Assembly (NCBI GenBank): GCA_001599595.1
Contig: BCHH01000004.1
Location: forward strand, 255,905 to 319,904
Reading direction: 5' to 3'
From: Beverwykella pulmonaria
Lineage: Eukaryota > Ascomycota > Dothideomycetes > Pleosporales > Melanommataceae
DNA: 64,000 bases
The translations under genes were made by a program, and so were the position numbers. Of this stretch, positions 23,202-34,760 are shown piece by piece; position 1 is the first letter of the stretch, and every line of letters begins with the position of its first letter. Below the pieces are notes generated by a model. It did no database searches, had not been told where the DNA came from, and was given only the letters and a program-made list of their open reading frames with translations.

Positions 23202-23926
23202 GCTGCGAGAAACAGAGCAGTACTTCGGGTTGTGTTTGTTGTCCTAGAGGTTGAGGGTGGCGGAGGATGTAGAGGAATGTAAGAATATATTGGGTCGGTA
23301 GTGGCGGTAGATTTGTTGTCATTGTTACTTTTGCTCACCAGCGCAGAGCTCATAGCCAAGAGGTATCAAAACCAGCTGCTCTTCTCCTGCATCTTTATGT
23401 GCTACAGCGGTAAGGATACTTGTACTAAAATAGGATCATCAGTGGCGCATTAAATCGCTGCGAGATTAGCTCCATATACACCATATTTGCTTGTGGGTGG
23501 CTATCACGATATCACGAACGACTCGCTTGGTGTCCCACTTGAGAAGTTGGATTGAGTGCTTATCATTCTGGGAGAACACGCTAACCCCAAAGAGTACCTC
23601 GTTTAACACCCCAGAACGTCTTTCTCCTATGGATCATTAGTTCTCCGAACCATAATGGCTTATTGTGCTACTATTTTGTTCCCCAAAATAATATTTCAAA
23701 GTGGGCAAAATAAGGCTAGTGCCAATTTCCTCAGCCTCAACTGCGCCACTCGGGCTGTCTAGTCGCGAGGAAAGAATGAATGTGCGGTGCTGAGTAAGAG
23801 TCATTCAGATTTCACAAGCATTTATTCCATTCGTCTTCATCTCTTTCTCACTTTGTCTCAGATCCCTCGCATATCTTCATCTCCCAGGTCTCTTAGGACC
23901 ACTATATCCTCCTAATTCCCGCCCAT
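23202..23926. other. Intergenic, no supported gene
   Basis: Divergent promoter region between the minus-strand protease pseudogene and the plus-strand RNA-ligase-like gene. No domains in any frame. Confidence 0.5.
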
Positions 23927-25012
23927 ATGCCCCCCAAATTCACTATGGAAGAAGCACCCCCCGGCTCAACACTCTATCCAAAGATAACCAACCACATCAG
24001 AGAAGTTGTTAAGTGCCTTCAACGGAAACTCTGCGACCCTTCCAACCCTGAGGCAGCAGTCATCCTGGATCCAATCCCCATCGTTGGCACTGTAAAACTG
24101 CACGGCACACACGCCGATATCCTCATATACAATGATGACTCCATTGTCCTGCAGTCACGGAATAGGACTAATCTTGTCGTCGCAGAAGATAATCAGGGCT
24201 TCGCAGCGTCGATGACACGGAAGAGATCTTCCGTCCTGGGACTGAGAGATAGGTATCTCGCGCATTGGAGAAAATTGAATCCTAAAGAAGAACTCGATGA
24301 GAGCATCCCCATCACGATAGCGGGTGAGTGGATTGGCGAGAAGATCCAGAAAGGCGTTGCCATCTCTCACCTCTCCAAACGCCTCGTCATCATCTCTGTC
24401 AAAATAAACGGCTCTTGGATCCCTGATACCGACTACGCCGACATCGAAGCCCCCAATGACGACATCTACAACATTTCGCGAGGCAATTTCTACACTTCAA
24501 TACTCTACCCTAATGATCAGAAACGCACTATTGCCGAATTAGAGCCCCTCGCCGAGAAAATTGCAGTAAACTGCCCCTTCGCGGCCTCCTTCTCCGTCGA
24601 TGGCGAAGGTGAGGGTCTCGTTTGGAAACTCGTTCCCTACATCTCCGACCCTGAAATGTGGTTCAAGACCAAAGGTGGAAAGTTCAAACCTACCTTCACT
24701 CCCGCCCCGAAGAAGCCCGTCGAAGGCGCTGCAGAGAAACACAAGCTTGCCGTGGATTTGGCAAAGGCGTGGTGTGGGGCGTCGAGACTGGAGCAAGGCT
24801 GGGACTATTTGAAGGAAACTGGGGTTCAGAGGAATATGAGGGGCATTGGGGTGTTCTTAAAGTGGGTGCAGAATGATGTGCTAGTAGAGGAGAGTGGGTA
24901 TGTAAAAGAGAATGGGGTCGATGAGCAGATGTTGAGGATGGAGATCATGAAGATTGCGAAGCCGTGGTTTTTGGATAGGTATGAGAGGGGTGATGATTAC
25001 GGTAATGCATAG
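23927..25012 (+). CDS. RNA-ligase-like nucleotidyltransferase-fold protein
   Basis: One uninterrupted 361-residue exon. Residues 55-62 hold VKLHGTHA, matching motif I KxxG/KxHG of the T4 Rnl2-type RNA ligase superfamily, where Lys57 would carry AMP. GEWIGEKIQKG (133-143) resembles the motif with a conserved Glu, EGLVWK (229-234) matches motif IV, and FKTKGGKFK (246-254) matches motif V with its K-x-K pair. All core nucleotidyltransferase motifs therefore appear present. The natural reaction would be ATP-dependent 5'-3' RNA end joining or another adenylyl transfer. Fungal members are largely uncharacterised and distinct from tRNA ligase Trl1. No signal peptide. An internal ATG at codon 7 could also serve as start. 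Confidence 0.85.
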   Translation: MPPKFTMEEAPPGSTLYPKITNHIREVVKCLQRKLCDPSNPEAAVILDPIPIVGTVKLHGTHADILIYNDDSIVLQSRNRTNLVVAEDNQGFAASMTRKRSSVLGLRDRYLAHWRKLNPKEELDESIPITIAGEWIGEKIQKGVAISHLSKRLVIISVKINGSWIPDTDYADIEAPNDDIYNISRGNFYTSILYPNDQKRTIAELEPLAEKIAVNCPFAASFSVDGEGEGLVWKLVPYISDPEMWFKTKGGKFKPTFTPAPKKPVEGAAEKHKLAVDLAKAWCGASRLEQGWDYLKETGVQRNMRGIGVFLKWVQNDVLVEESGYVKENGVDEQMLRMEIMKIAKPWFLDRYERGDDYGNA

Positions 25013-26066
25013 TTGCTCATCGTGTGATGACATCGACGTATCGAACGAGTCTAAAGTTTTTGCATGCGGTTGACGTATTTGTGTAATGTGGTTGTTGGGC
25101 TGTGGTCCTCTGGTGGACAGTCAGTGTCCAAGGACGAAAAAACATGGAACTGAACAGTCCACACGTAATAATTAGGTTGATGGCAATCTAATCTTTGAAG
25201 ATATATCTGGTAGGAAAGCTTGACTGAGGAGATGTGCGACCGGCGTTGATAAAGATACTAGAGTTATAGGTAATGCCGTTTGGGAATTTAACACGATAGC
25301 TTGATGCAGTATTCGCATGTCTTCTACCGTTTGGTTGCTGTTCATTGACTATCCGCTGCATTTGATATCATCTAAGTCACTCTCAACATCAGAGTCCGGT
25401 CCATGTCTTCACCAACACGCAATATGAGACTCACAACTGACATATATGGTGGAGGCAGCCAATCGTCTAGAGCATTGACGCGTATTCAAGGAGTGTGAAA
25501 ATCGTGACGAACTGATAGCCCGCAGGAGCACTATATACCCCATGCCAAGGGAATTAACTGGAATAGGCAGAGGTGGAACACGTAGGATACATGACAAAGG
25601 CAATTGCAGCATTCAAACTTTTATGAACACACTTATCTGACTGGGAATCACGGCAATGCGGCTGAGATACTAAGCTCCAAAGAGAATAGAATGAAAGTGA
25701 ATGATTCATGATTAGTTGGCCTGTTAGCGCCTCGGCACTTGTCGACATATTCTCGTTCCTTCTTCATGGACTTCTTCTTAACAATCTATATCAATCTTCT
25801 CACTTCATCATAACAAAGATTCTAGATCCTGCATGCTTAACACAAGGGCATCAGGCATCGGATGCTTAGCGGAAGTGTCATCGGGCTTTTCATAGGCGAG
25901 CCATCTTCCAGTTCAGGCTCCAGCGGAAAGAAGTCATCACTGTGGTTTCTGCACGCGTCTCGAATTCATTTGCCACGAGGCTACACTTGCATTTGTGAGG
26001 CCACCCAATCACCGAGAGCTAACGTCAAAATGCCGTGGAGGCGTGCACCATCTGATGCAGCTGATT
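25013..26066. other. Gene-poor interval
   Basis: No supported gene. Short frames lack domains or coding composition. The sequence is fairly AT-rich and contains no recognisable transposon ends. Confidence 0.5.
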
Positions 26067-26309
26067 ATGAGTCTCGTTGGCTCTATTAGAACCACACTGA
26101 ATGCCATCAACTTTGTACTTCTTCGCCTTCCGGCCGAAATTCGCAATATCGTCTGGGAATTCGCATCTGGTCATCGGATAGTTTACCTATGTTTCAAACC
26201 CCAAATCAACATGAGGCACAACAATTTGTCGTGGAGATTCACCTCGAGAACTTTAAAACCTCAGTCTTCAAGGTGTATCTCCGACCGACAATTACAAGTA
26301 GATATCTAG
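26067..26309 (+). pseudogene. F-box/DUF7730-like relic
   Basis: The plus frame contains FVLLRLPAEIRNIVWEFA followed by SGHRIVYL (26106-26192), the opening helix signature of fungal DUF7730/F-box-like proteins. The frame then stops at 26309 and no ordinary continuation is found. Coding-like scraps in other frames (26499-26795, and LLKYLPRRLL near 26840) suggest the remainder has decayed. Probably a pseudogene of the same broad family as the gene at 8941-10024. Confidence 0.5.
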
Positions 26310-26799
26310 CAAGCTCGACACAACGATCCAGTGTGCATGCTTAGGTTATAATGCTAGAATGGCATCCCCGCTGTCACTTTCTTACACGCCCATCTGTCTT
26401 CAATTCTGGTTTGAAACTGTGACCATGGTCTTCTTGACCTGCACATTCAGCTTTCTCGTCCCTCCTAACTTCCACCAATTTGCTACTTCAGGTCAAGCGT
26501 GTGTTTTCCCGATTTAGGAGCTTTCGATACAAGTTCGAGGCTAGGTCTCTGGGCGGTGGACACTAGTTCTGTTCAAGGAGCTGGAAGGTACCAGATTTTT
26601 CATGATGTTCCAATTGGGCTTGGTTTCGGGTTGGACAGACCCCTGGACAGTGGCGCCCACGAATCCCGCCCTTGCGTGGGGTACTTATCCAGCTTCGCCC
26701 GCATGATACGAGCTTTCCAACAATTTCAATTAGAGAAAAATAAGTCGACTATCCTCCTACACGTTCAGCCTGGTCAAGTAGGCTTTGGGGATTAGCCAT

Positions 26800-27461
26800 A
26801 TACGTCTGCGAGGCATTTGCAGTGGTGTTGAGGGGACATTTGCTCAAGTATCTTCCTAGGCGGCTCCTAAGGAAGGACTTTTCGTTGGAGGACGAGGAAG
26901 TCGCTCAATTGTGCATTATAGTGACGCCTAGCTACTTTCAATCGCTCTGGGCATCTGCCTGGTAACGAGCATGGTAAAGGAAAGTCTGAGAAAACAATGT
27001 TATTGGCGTCTAGCGGGTACTGATGGGTTGATTTGGGGAAAGTGCCATCCGCGATCTTCCTATTGAGGTGCTCGAAGTTGTGGACAGCCGATAATTGAAA
27101 ATGGGACATGACATGGGAACTTATGGACCTTTCTAAACCGGGTACATTCTGACTTGGGAATGGATGTAGCGACACCTTTTGGAAGAATGGAGGAAGGGCA
27201 GCATTATATATTTTGGGGCCAAATTTCACTAGATAAAATGTAAACTACCGCATATCGCACATCCAACTACAAGTACTTTGTATTTTCATTTCTTCATGTA
27301 CAACTCCTGACTTTGAATCGAGCATAGATCGACTGTCCCGTGGCGTGCCAAGGACGCTAGTGGTTAAACCTCGGCGGCGTCGCAACCTCACATTAGACCA
27401 CACTGCACACATTCTGCGCTGAACCTTACTTTGCGTTTGTCAACCTTCCACAACCCTCACG
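26800..27461. other. Intergenic upstream of the MFAP1 gene
   Basis: No supported gene. Presumed promoter of the plus-strand gene at 27462. Confidence 0.45.
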
Positions 27462-28685
27462 ATGCCGCCGACAAAACCAAGGAAGCTCACCGCGCAGCCT
27501 GTTCGAACGCGCCATTTCGCTGGAAAACCCGCAGCCGCCGAAGTCGAGGAGTCCTCCAGCGCAGAAGAATCCGAGTCTGAAGAGGAGGTCAAGCCGAAGC
27601 CCTTTACAAAACCCAAACCCGCACCTCTAGCCTCCTCTTTCCCCAAATCAGCACTTAAAGCAAACCTTGCAGCGCGGCAAAAGTCAGAAGTAGAGCGGAA
27701 ACAAATCGAGGAGGAATTTGAGACAGAGAGTGAGGATGAGGACGACGTGGAAAAGTCGGGCAATGGAAGTGAGACTGGTAGCGATGAGGAATCGGAATCT
27801 GCCGAGGAGTCTAGTAGCGAAGAAGAGGCACCTCGGAAGCTTCTCCGACCTGTGTTCTTGAAGAAGAGCGATCGGAATAAGGGCGCTCCGCCGGCCAAGG
27901 CTGCAGAGGAGATAGCAGCAGAAGAGCAGGCACGGAGAGAAGAGCAGTCGAGGGCACTCGTCCAGGAACAAATCGAGCAGCGCGCGGCGGAGAAGGCAGC
28001 AGGGAAAAAAGAGTGGGACGACGACATCGAGGAGTCGGACATCAACGCCATCGACGACACGGATGGCGTAAACCCGGAGGCCGAATATGCAGCCTGGAAA
28101 CTGCGCGAGCTGAAGCGAATAAAGCGCGAGCGTGCTGCCATTGAAGAGGCTGAGGCTGAGCGGGCGGAAATCGAACGCCGCCGCAACCTGTCCGCCGCCG
28201 ACCGTGAGGCCGAAGATCGCGCATTCATAGAAAAGCAGAAGGAGGAGCGGGGTGATCGCGGCCAGATGCAATTCATGCAGAAGTATTTCCACAAGGGCGC
28301 CTTCTTCCAGGAGGAGCTGAAAGAGCTGGGTGTAGATCGGAGGAATCTGATGGGGGCCCGATTCGAGGACGCAACGAATCGGGAAACGCTGCCAGAGTAC
28401 ATGCAGATTCGGGATCTTTCGAAGCTGGGAAAGAAGGGTGGGACGAGGTACAAGGACATGAAGAGTGAGGATACGGGGAGGTGGGGCGATTTTGGAGATC
28501 CGGGGCGGCCGAGAGATAGGAATGACTATGGTCTGGATGAAAGATTCCGTTCAGACTCGGGGTATCGGAGAGGTGATAACGAGGGTCCGTCGGGAGCAAA
28601 CGCAAAGCCGCTTGGAGAGAGGAAGCGCTTTGGCGAGGATTCGAGTCGCGAGAGCAAGCGGCCAAGGGTGGACGATCGAGATTGA
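27462..28685 (+). CDS. MFAP1-type spliceosomal protein
   Basis: A single exon of 407 residues. The N-terminal half is acidic and Ser/Glu-rich with long charged helices (for example EERGDRGQMQF), and residues about 265-310 contain QFMQKYFHKGAFFQEE, the diagnostic core of the MFAP1 C-terminal domain, followed by a basic Arg/Gly/Asp-rich tail. MFAP1 is a nuclear component of the spliceosomal B complex that contacts Prp38 and is needed for activation. The protein has no signal peptide, consistent with the nuclear role rather than the historical microfibril name. The opposite strand also holds a long Ser-rich frame, which is only the complement of the Glu-rich codons. Confidence 0.93.
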   Translation: MPPTKPRKLTAQPVRTRHFAGKPAAAEVEESSSAEESESEEEVKPKPFTKPKPAPLASSFPKSALKANLAARQKSEVERKQIEEEFETESEDEDDVEKSGNGSETGSDEESESAEESSSEEEAPRKLLRPVFLKKSDRNKGAPPAKAAEEIAAEEQARREEQSRALVQEQIEQRAAEKAAGKKEWDDDIEESDINAIDDTDGVNPEAEYAAWKLRELKRIKRERAAIEEAEAERAEIERRRNLSAADREAEDRAFIEKQKEERGDRGQMQFMQKYFHKGAFFQEELKELGVDRRNLMGARFEDATNRETLPEYMQIRDLSKLGKKGGTRYKDMKSEDTGRWGDFGDPGRPRDRNDYGLDERFRSDSGYRRGDNEGPSGANAKPLGERKRFGEDSSRESKRPRVDDRD

Positions 28686-29889
28686 AGATATGCGAGATAT
28701 AGCATCGGCATGGCGTCTTGAAAATTTAGCGTGCATCATTCTGGAGTTACTGTACTTTGAAAGCCATGTACGACCTTTGTTCACGCTTATTCGGCCCGTG
28801 ATAGAAGTGCTGCATTTCGTTCGTAGCTGGGTCTAAATACTGTGGCACTCTACTACGGCAATGGAACATTGTGTAATGTATCATCCGAATTTTCCCCCTT
28901 TGTGGGTTTACTCTTATGAGTAATAATTCAGCATATATAGGTATTTTCTCCTTCTACACTGGGATTCTCCCCTGAATTATCATGATGTGAGGGAGGGGTT
29001 TCGGGAGTAGGGAGCTTATATAGGTGCACGATTGTAATGAGAATAATCCCTCAGGTTGACTCAGGTCCGTTGAGAAAACTAATACTCCTACATAGTCATA
29101 TGATCCCTCTAGGGAAGCAATGCTTCTATACATTTTTGGGAAACTTAGAAACAGGCAAAGAGTTGGAATTGATGGTAAAACTAAGAGAGCGGGTAGAGTA
29201 TAGAAGCACAAGAACGAAAATAATCAAAATACCGGCCAAAAAGGTAGATTTCGACTCTTCTCTCTCCGGGCTCGCCCTTGCGATTGCTTCCAAAAGTGCA
29301 TCAGACAGAACTAATAGCACCGTTATTCCCACCTCGTAATCCGCCGTCCCCTCGATCTTGTGTAGCAAATAAAGCTGTTTCTGCTTCGCAGAGTTGACCA
29401 TAAAAAAAAGCAGCACCCACCTAAACCTCAATATCAGTCACACTGTTATCGTAACCCTCTGAACCCTTGCTCCAGTCCTTGGTTGCAAGACAAGTCTCAT
29501 ACTTTAAGCGCCCAACTCTACCACACACACTCAACATGGAATGTCAATATATCCTGCCGAACCTGCGACGTGCCCAGAATGCGCCCCAAGTCATTAATCC
29601 GTAAGCTCGTGGCTTCAGCTGTTTCAGCCCGCCAAGGGTCCTGCAATAGTATCAACTACGATGATCTTATACGGCCGGAGAAAATTTGTGTTCACTTCTG
29701 GAATGACAAGTCTCTCTCCATAAATTAGAGACAGAATATCTCTCCATTTATCGGTCCGCTTCCCAATCGCCCCATCGCCGTCTTCGCCCAGCAAAACCGT
29801 GCCTCCAAAATCAGGTTGCTTCAAAGTAATTGGCTGACACAAGATCTCCCACCTTGAGGCCCTTGCTCCCCATTCGGAAGGTCTAGCGC
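28686..29889. other. Gene-poor stretch with ambiguous coding-like scraps
   Basis: A minus-strand frame ending near 29126 encodes a possible membrane helix (FLAGILIIFVLVLLY), and another minus-strand frame ending at 29624 reads VIPEVNTNFLRPYKIIVVD. Neither has a credible start or recognisable family, so I do not call genes here. Confidence 0.4.
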
Positions 29890-30222
29890 ACGGTTGGCTA
29901 AGAAGTGAGAGCGAATTGAAAAGCGCGAACGAGTGTACCAGAAGAAGACAAATTCTGCGAGTTAGAAGGAGAGCATGAAAAATTGGTGGGCGGTAGTGAA
30001 ATGGAATTCGCCGACAAGGAAATTGCAAAGGAGATGGGCGAGTTGACGATCGAGAAGATGGATAAGGAAGGTAGAGTGAGGGCGTGAAATTAATCATGGA
30101 GAAAGAGCGTGAATGAGCTGCTAGCGGAACTTAAGCTGGAAGATGGAAACAAGGATTTGGGACATGAAGGGGGAAATGAGAGTGAATGGGTCAGATGGAG
30201 CTGGTTGAATGAGTAGCGGACT
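29890..30222 (+). pseudogene. Glu/Lys-rich coding-like relic
   Basis: One plus frame reads EEDKFCELEGEHEKLVGG onward through MEFADKEIAKEMGELTIEKM, hits TGA and TAA within ten codons, then continues in the same frame as SVNELLAELKLEDGNKDLG and ends at a TAG. The conserved frame across two stops suggests a decayed gene. It may be the 5' part of the small membrane protein that follows. Confidence 0.3.
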
Positions 30223-30318
30223 TTGTCATCCTCTAACAGTGGACCAAAACTGGCAATTCCCAACTCTTTTCCAATACTACATCACGAATCCCGACCTTTC
30301 TATTTTGAAGATCGTAAA

Positions 30319-30811
30319 ATGAAGTACATCATGCGAGCTTTGCGAAATGGGTTTTGTAGCTCGGGTACAACGGTTGCTCTAGTAATTGCCCTGGTGTTGT
30401 TCATTAACATGATCAAGGAAAAAGTCGGCTTGGTGCCATGGTACTATGACTATGTGCTGAGCGGTATTGATATCTTCCCGTTTCTCCGTCTCTCTTAAGA
30501 CTCACACATTTTTCCTCACCCTAGTTTGTTTGCAGCAGAAGTGGTTTTCGGGTCTTAGAACGATGCAAGAGCTGGGTTCGGCTTATAAAGCATGGTTATG
30601 GAGTGAGCAGAAATCGTTCCATAAGACGCTAGCTCGACTACGAGGTCTAGTTCCGGAAATTCATTGGTACAGCAGCTTTTCAAAATCCTTCCATAAGTCT
30701 TCATTCATCATGCGAGATTCGTCCGGTTCTAAGAAATGGCGAGAATGGCGAGAATGGCTAGGTAATTCGTTGACCGATAAATTTCGTCCGGGATTTCGAG
30801 GACTGCACTAA
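30319..30811 (+). CDS. Small single-pass membrane protein, unknown
   Basis: Two exons (30319-30463, 30525-30811) joined through a 61-bp GT-AG intron in phase give 143 residues. The first exon contains a hydrophobic segment TTVALVIALVLFINMI suited to one membrane helix. The second is basic and Trp-rich (KAWLWSEQKSFHKTLARLR, KKWREWREWLG). No family recognised. Coding-like sequence immediately upstream carries stops, so this could be the surviving 3' end of a larger damaged gene. Confidence 0.4.
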
Positions 30812-31360
30812 CCGATAACATATTCTTTTCGGGAAGCATGTCTCGCCCACTCCTCAAATATTATGCCTCTCCTGAATGTATAACGAGATATCAAGAATGA
30901 GCAAGAACTGGACATCATGGTGGTTATTAAGGCTGTAGAGAGTCCGCGCTAGTGAGGGCTATCCACTGGACATTGTACTGGAAACATGCGGGATACCTAA
31001 CTGACAGACCAATTGCTTAGCAGTCTACAAATGCACCACCCAACTCTCATAATTCGGTTGTACAAGCCCGTGGCCTATCAGGTGTTATTAGTATGTTGAA
31101 TACAATAGCGAATGAGGAAACATGACCGAGGGTTCCGGGGTGAGAATGTCCGGGTCTAGGGGGGACTATGTTCCGCCGAACCTATAACTATGTATATAAG
31201 TGGTGACCCGTACAATAAGACATAAAAATATATCATAGGTCTTGTTATACGGTGAGTATTCGCCACATCTCATGGGCTCCTTGCTGATCCTTCACAGAGG
31301 CGTACGAAAGTCAAAATACATACAGCGACACCACCAAACTTTCAGGTAAACATAAAAGCC

Positions 31361-32440
31361 ATGCCTTCTGTACCTCCTAGGAGTCTCATTCTCATCACCG
31401 GCGCTAATGGTTACGTCGCGGGTGTCACAATTCAAAAGTTTCTCGACGCCGGCTTCCGAGTGCGCGGTACTGTCCGCGATGTTGCAAAGAACAACTGGAT
31501 GCTCTCGCACTACGGTCCCAACTTTTCCCTGATCGAGGTCCCGGATATGGCCGCCGACAACGCATTCGTTGAAGCTGTAAAGGGCGTTGACGGTATTGCC
31601 CATGTCGCCTCAGCCACAGGACTTCACCTCGATCCTCAAGATGTCGTCACGCCTGTCATCAAGGGAGCGATAGGGCTACTCGAGGCCGCATCCGAAGAGA
31701 AAAGTGTTCAGAGCTTTGTCTACACCTCCTCTCAAGCTGCTTGCATCACAATGTCTCCCGGCAAAGAATACCACATCACTAAAGATACTTGGAATGAGGA
31801 GGCAAAGAAAGCATGGGATCTGCCTGCCGAGGGAGGAGTGCCACGCATGTTGCTCAACTATCTTTGCTCCAAGGTTGAAGGCGAACAACGGTCCTTCAAG
31901 TGGGTGAAAGAGAATAACCCGCACTTCTCCTTCAACTCCGTCGTACCGAATGTCATCCTCGGGGCGATGGTTGCGCCGGAGCATACAGGGTTCCAAAGCA
32001 GTGCAGGCATATTCAAGATGTTGTGGGATGGGAACCCAATGGGCCCGCAGGTCATTCCACCAGAGTGGTATGTTGATGTGGAGGACGTAGCGCTTCTACA
32101 TGTTGCTGCATTAACGCAGCCAGATGTGCAGAATGAAAGACTCTTTGCGTTTGGAGATAAATTTTGTTGGAACCAGGCCCTTGAGATATTCAGGAAAGAG
32201 GCTCCAGATAGAACTTTCATTGGCGCTGTCGAGGAGATTGAAGATTGCGGTACGGTGGATAATGAGCGTGCTGAGGAACTATTGAAGAGGCTGGGGAAAA
32301 AGGGGTTTTCTACCTTCGAAGAGGGTGTAAAGAACTTCATCCCTTGGGTTTTGAGGGAGGAGCAGAGGCAGAAACGAGAAGGTATGCGAGGTCCGGAGTC
32401 CTTGGCCGATAAGTTGGTACCGCATACCATTACGAAGTGA
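31361..32440 (+). CDS. NAD(P)-dependent ketoreductase/epimerase (extended SDR, Gre2-like)
   Basis: A single 359-residue exon. The Rossmann glycine motif TGANGYVA is at residues 13-20, and the catalytic Tyr and Lys appear in NYLCSK (YxxxK) near residue 167, with the preceding Ser in VYTSSQAA. The architecture is that of fungal aldehyde/ketone reductases related to yeast Gre2 and plant dihydroflavonol reductase, which reduce carbonyl substrates with NADPH. No signal peptide, so cytosolic. The natural substrate cannot be inferred, and the flanking kilobases are gene-poor. Confidence 0.92.
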   Translation: MPSVPPRSLILITGANGYVAGVTIQKFLDAGFRVRGTVRDVAKNNWMLSHYGPNFSLIEVPDMAADNAFVEAVKGVDGIAHVASATGLHLDPQDVVTPVIKGAIGLLEAASEEKSVQSFVYTSSQAACITMSPGKEYHITKDTWNEEAKKAWDLPAEGGVPRMLLNYLCSKVEGEQRSFKWVKENNPHFSFNSVVPNVILGAMVAPEHTGFQSSAGIFKMLWDGNPMGPQVIPPEWYVDVEDVALLHVAALTQPDVQNERLFAFGDKFCWNQALEIFRKEAPDRTFIGAVEEIEDCGTVDNERAEELLKRLGKKGFSTFEEGVKNFIPWVLREEQRQKREGMRGPESLADKLVPHTITK

Positions 32441-34760
32441 TCCGCAACTTGTGTGGAGGTAGGTGTCGCGCAGAATAACCTCCATCTACTAATTTCAGCC
32501 TTTTCGATGAATTCTGTACTACATGAAAGGTGTAACAATGTAGCTCATTTTGTGAAGTAAGCGGTCTATGTCTTTACACACAAGCTACTGTATCATATTC
32601 CTTTCGTCTACTCACGTCCGTCCCTGCTTACCGCCCGGAAAACCCGCCGTGCCGGAAAACACGAGGGGTACTTTAACTTCAAGTGACTAGAACTTAACGC
32701 GCGCATAGAGCTTTGCTATATTCCTTTATTAGTTGTGTAATATAGCCAATTTTGAACATGTGGGATACCTTGCACTTCTGAATTACGTTTGCATTGTCGC
32801 CTTTAGGCCCAGTTTGTACAGAGCCTCCTTCTGTAGCGTAACAAACCTCCCTCCCCACAGCACTACTTTTGAGCTTCTACCACTCATAATACTTGCAACA
32901 GGGTCTTTTCTAAGCCGTAGGACCTTGTTCTAATGCTAGGAAGTTATCATTAATCTTGCGTCTGCTGTGGCGCGCAGATTTATACAGAGTTGCTACGCTA
33001 ATTAGTACCTCTAATAGAAGTGACTACCAATCCTAGCTAATGTGAGATGACCCTACACATCTTGCCTAATAATTTACTGTAATAACTGCTAGATCTGTCA
33101 CGGAATGACACTGTCAAGGGTATTGTATCCCATAGTACCCTCCGCACGACGAGCCTGACAAGTACTGTACTCTACGGCACAGTACCCTCAGAACGTCGAG
33201 CCTGGCAGGTACTGTGCCCGACGCCAGGACCATGTGCAGATATGCGGAGATTATGCTGGTGGCTGATATATCTGTGAGGTAGCCTAATCGAACGAGCACA
33301 AGGTAACTTGGACGGCTCGACGTGCGGCTCCACCATTCCGGTCGAACTACAACACCGGGAGCTCAAGTAGTTATCCAAGTTCGCACAAGATTCAGCAGAG
33401 TTCTAAGAACGTTAAAATCCCTTCTCAGGTCTTTTGAACGCCTGAATATCGATACCGTAGCTAGAGAAATAGTTTCAATGTTGTGAAAGACTTCAAGCTT
33501 TACTCGGATGAGTGGTCTTCGTGCGATCGTTTGTTAAGATTTGTGGTAGGTTTTGGTGTCGCGAAAGCTCGGTTGGAGGTAGAAGATTGGAGATTGAAAC
33601 TTTAACAATGACGTCATTCTGCCCGCCATCAGCACCAGGCCCCGAGGTAATTCGTGTCCGTTGAGGTAAGCACCCTCACCTTGTTACAGAAATGGGAGCA
33701 AACGCCTACGCTCAAAGAAGTGGTAACTACTCCTAGAAGCCGGCCTGTATAGAGCTTTGCATACAAATATATAGCCTCATTTATTTCTGCTCAAAATCTA
33801 TCAAAATGGCAGAAAAAAACCACGATTGTATGAGGTTTACTATAGCAACACGGTTTTGGAGAGGCATTGTGCTTACCTCGGTGTTACCGTGGATCTGTAG
33901 GATTAAAAAACACCGCACCTTGATTCCCCTCGAATGAAAGCCGGAATCCACAAGAGAAGCACTGTATGATTGCACTTCAATTCGTAGTGTTTTTGTCACT
34001 AGATACGAGAACAGCGAGAGGATTCTATCAAGGTATCGTGACGGCAGGTCATGTTTCACCCACAACTCCTTTAAAAGTGTTTGTGACATACTAGTGCATT
34101 CTAGCCTCTTCTCCATGACGATAGTACCAATTAGCGGATTTCCGATCATGCCTGTTGATCTATCATCCAATGACAAGCAGCGAACCAATAACAGAGAGGC
34201 GCAGAGATAAACGCCAAGACTGACGCTGTGTAACACTCCGGTGAGTGCGATAGCAGCCGAAGAAAAGCAAAGAAGATCGTCCTCGAGTTAGACACTACAC
34301 TGCCGCACTGCTTTCGGGAAGGAAACCGCCCGCCTTCTGTCCTGCTTACATTGACGCGTAATGGCATCTGTCTATCGACGCATATTCGCTGCAACAGGCT
34401 CTGCGGTTTTGGCTTCGCCATGCATTCCATATCAACCTAGGACTTTTGTGGCTTCGGGCTCGCCACTTTTCAGTGACTTCCACAAATGACAATTGAGCAT
34501 TGCACCTATATTTCAGCTTCGCGTTGTACAGAATGAGGTAGTGAACTTTCCGAGACCTAAAAATTCTTTTTAAGCATCGCTTGTTCCAGGTTATATTCTC
34601 TATTCCGATCTCTTAACGGTTACATATTCTATCTGACATCGAGAATGCGGATTTTCGATAAGTTTACTCATGGCTCCCGAAAGAGAGGCCTTGGGGCACT
34701 AGTATCTGGGTCGATGGAACTTACGATGGGAGCAATCGAGTAAGATCAGATGCTTCCACA
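32441..34760. other. 2.3-kb gene-free, AT-rich stretch with a repeat relic
   Basis: No supported gene. TGTCACGGAATGACACTG at about 33099 and the following 280 bp could be a decayed LTR, because TGTCACGG-type starts are common in fungal gypsy LTRs. A palindrome AGTACTGTACTCTACGGCAC (33161) shares sequence with 44125-44150. The rest shows TA-rich decay and scattered stops in all frames. Confidence 0.5.

Noticed and set aside
27440..28459. 339-codon Ser-rich frame opposite the MFAP1 gene
   Set aside because: It is the complement of the Glu/Lys codons of a clearly conserved gene; it has no domain of its own.
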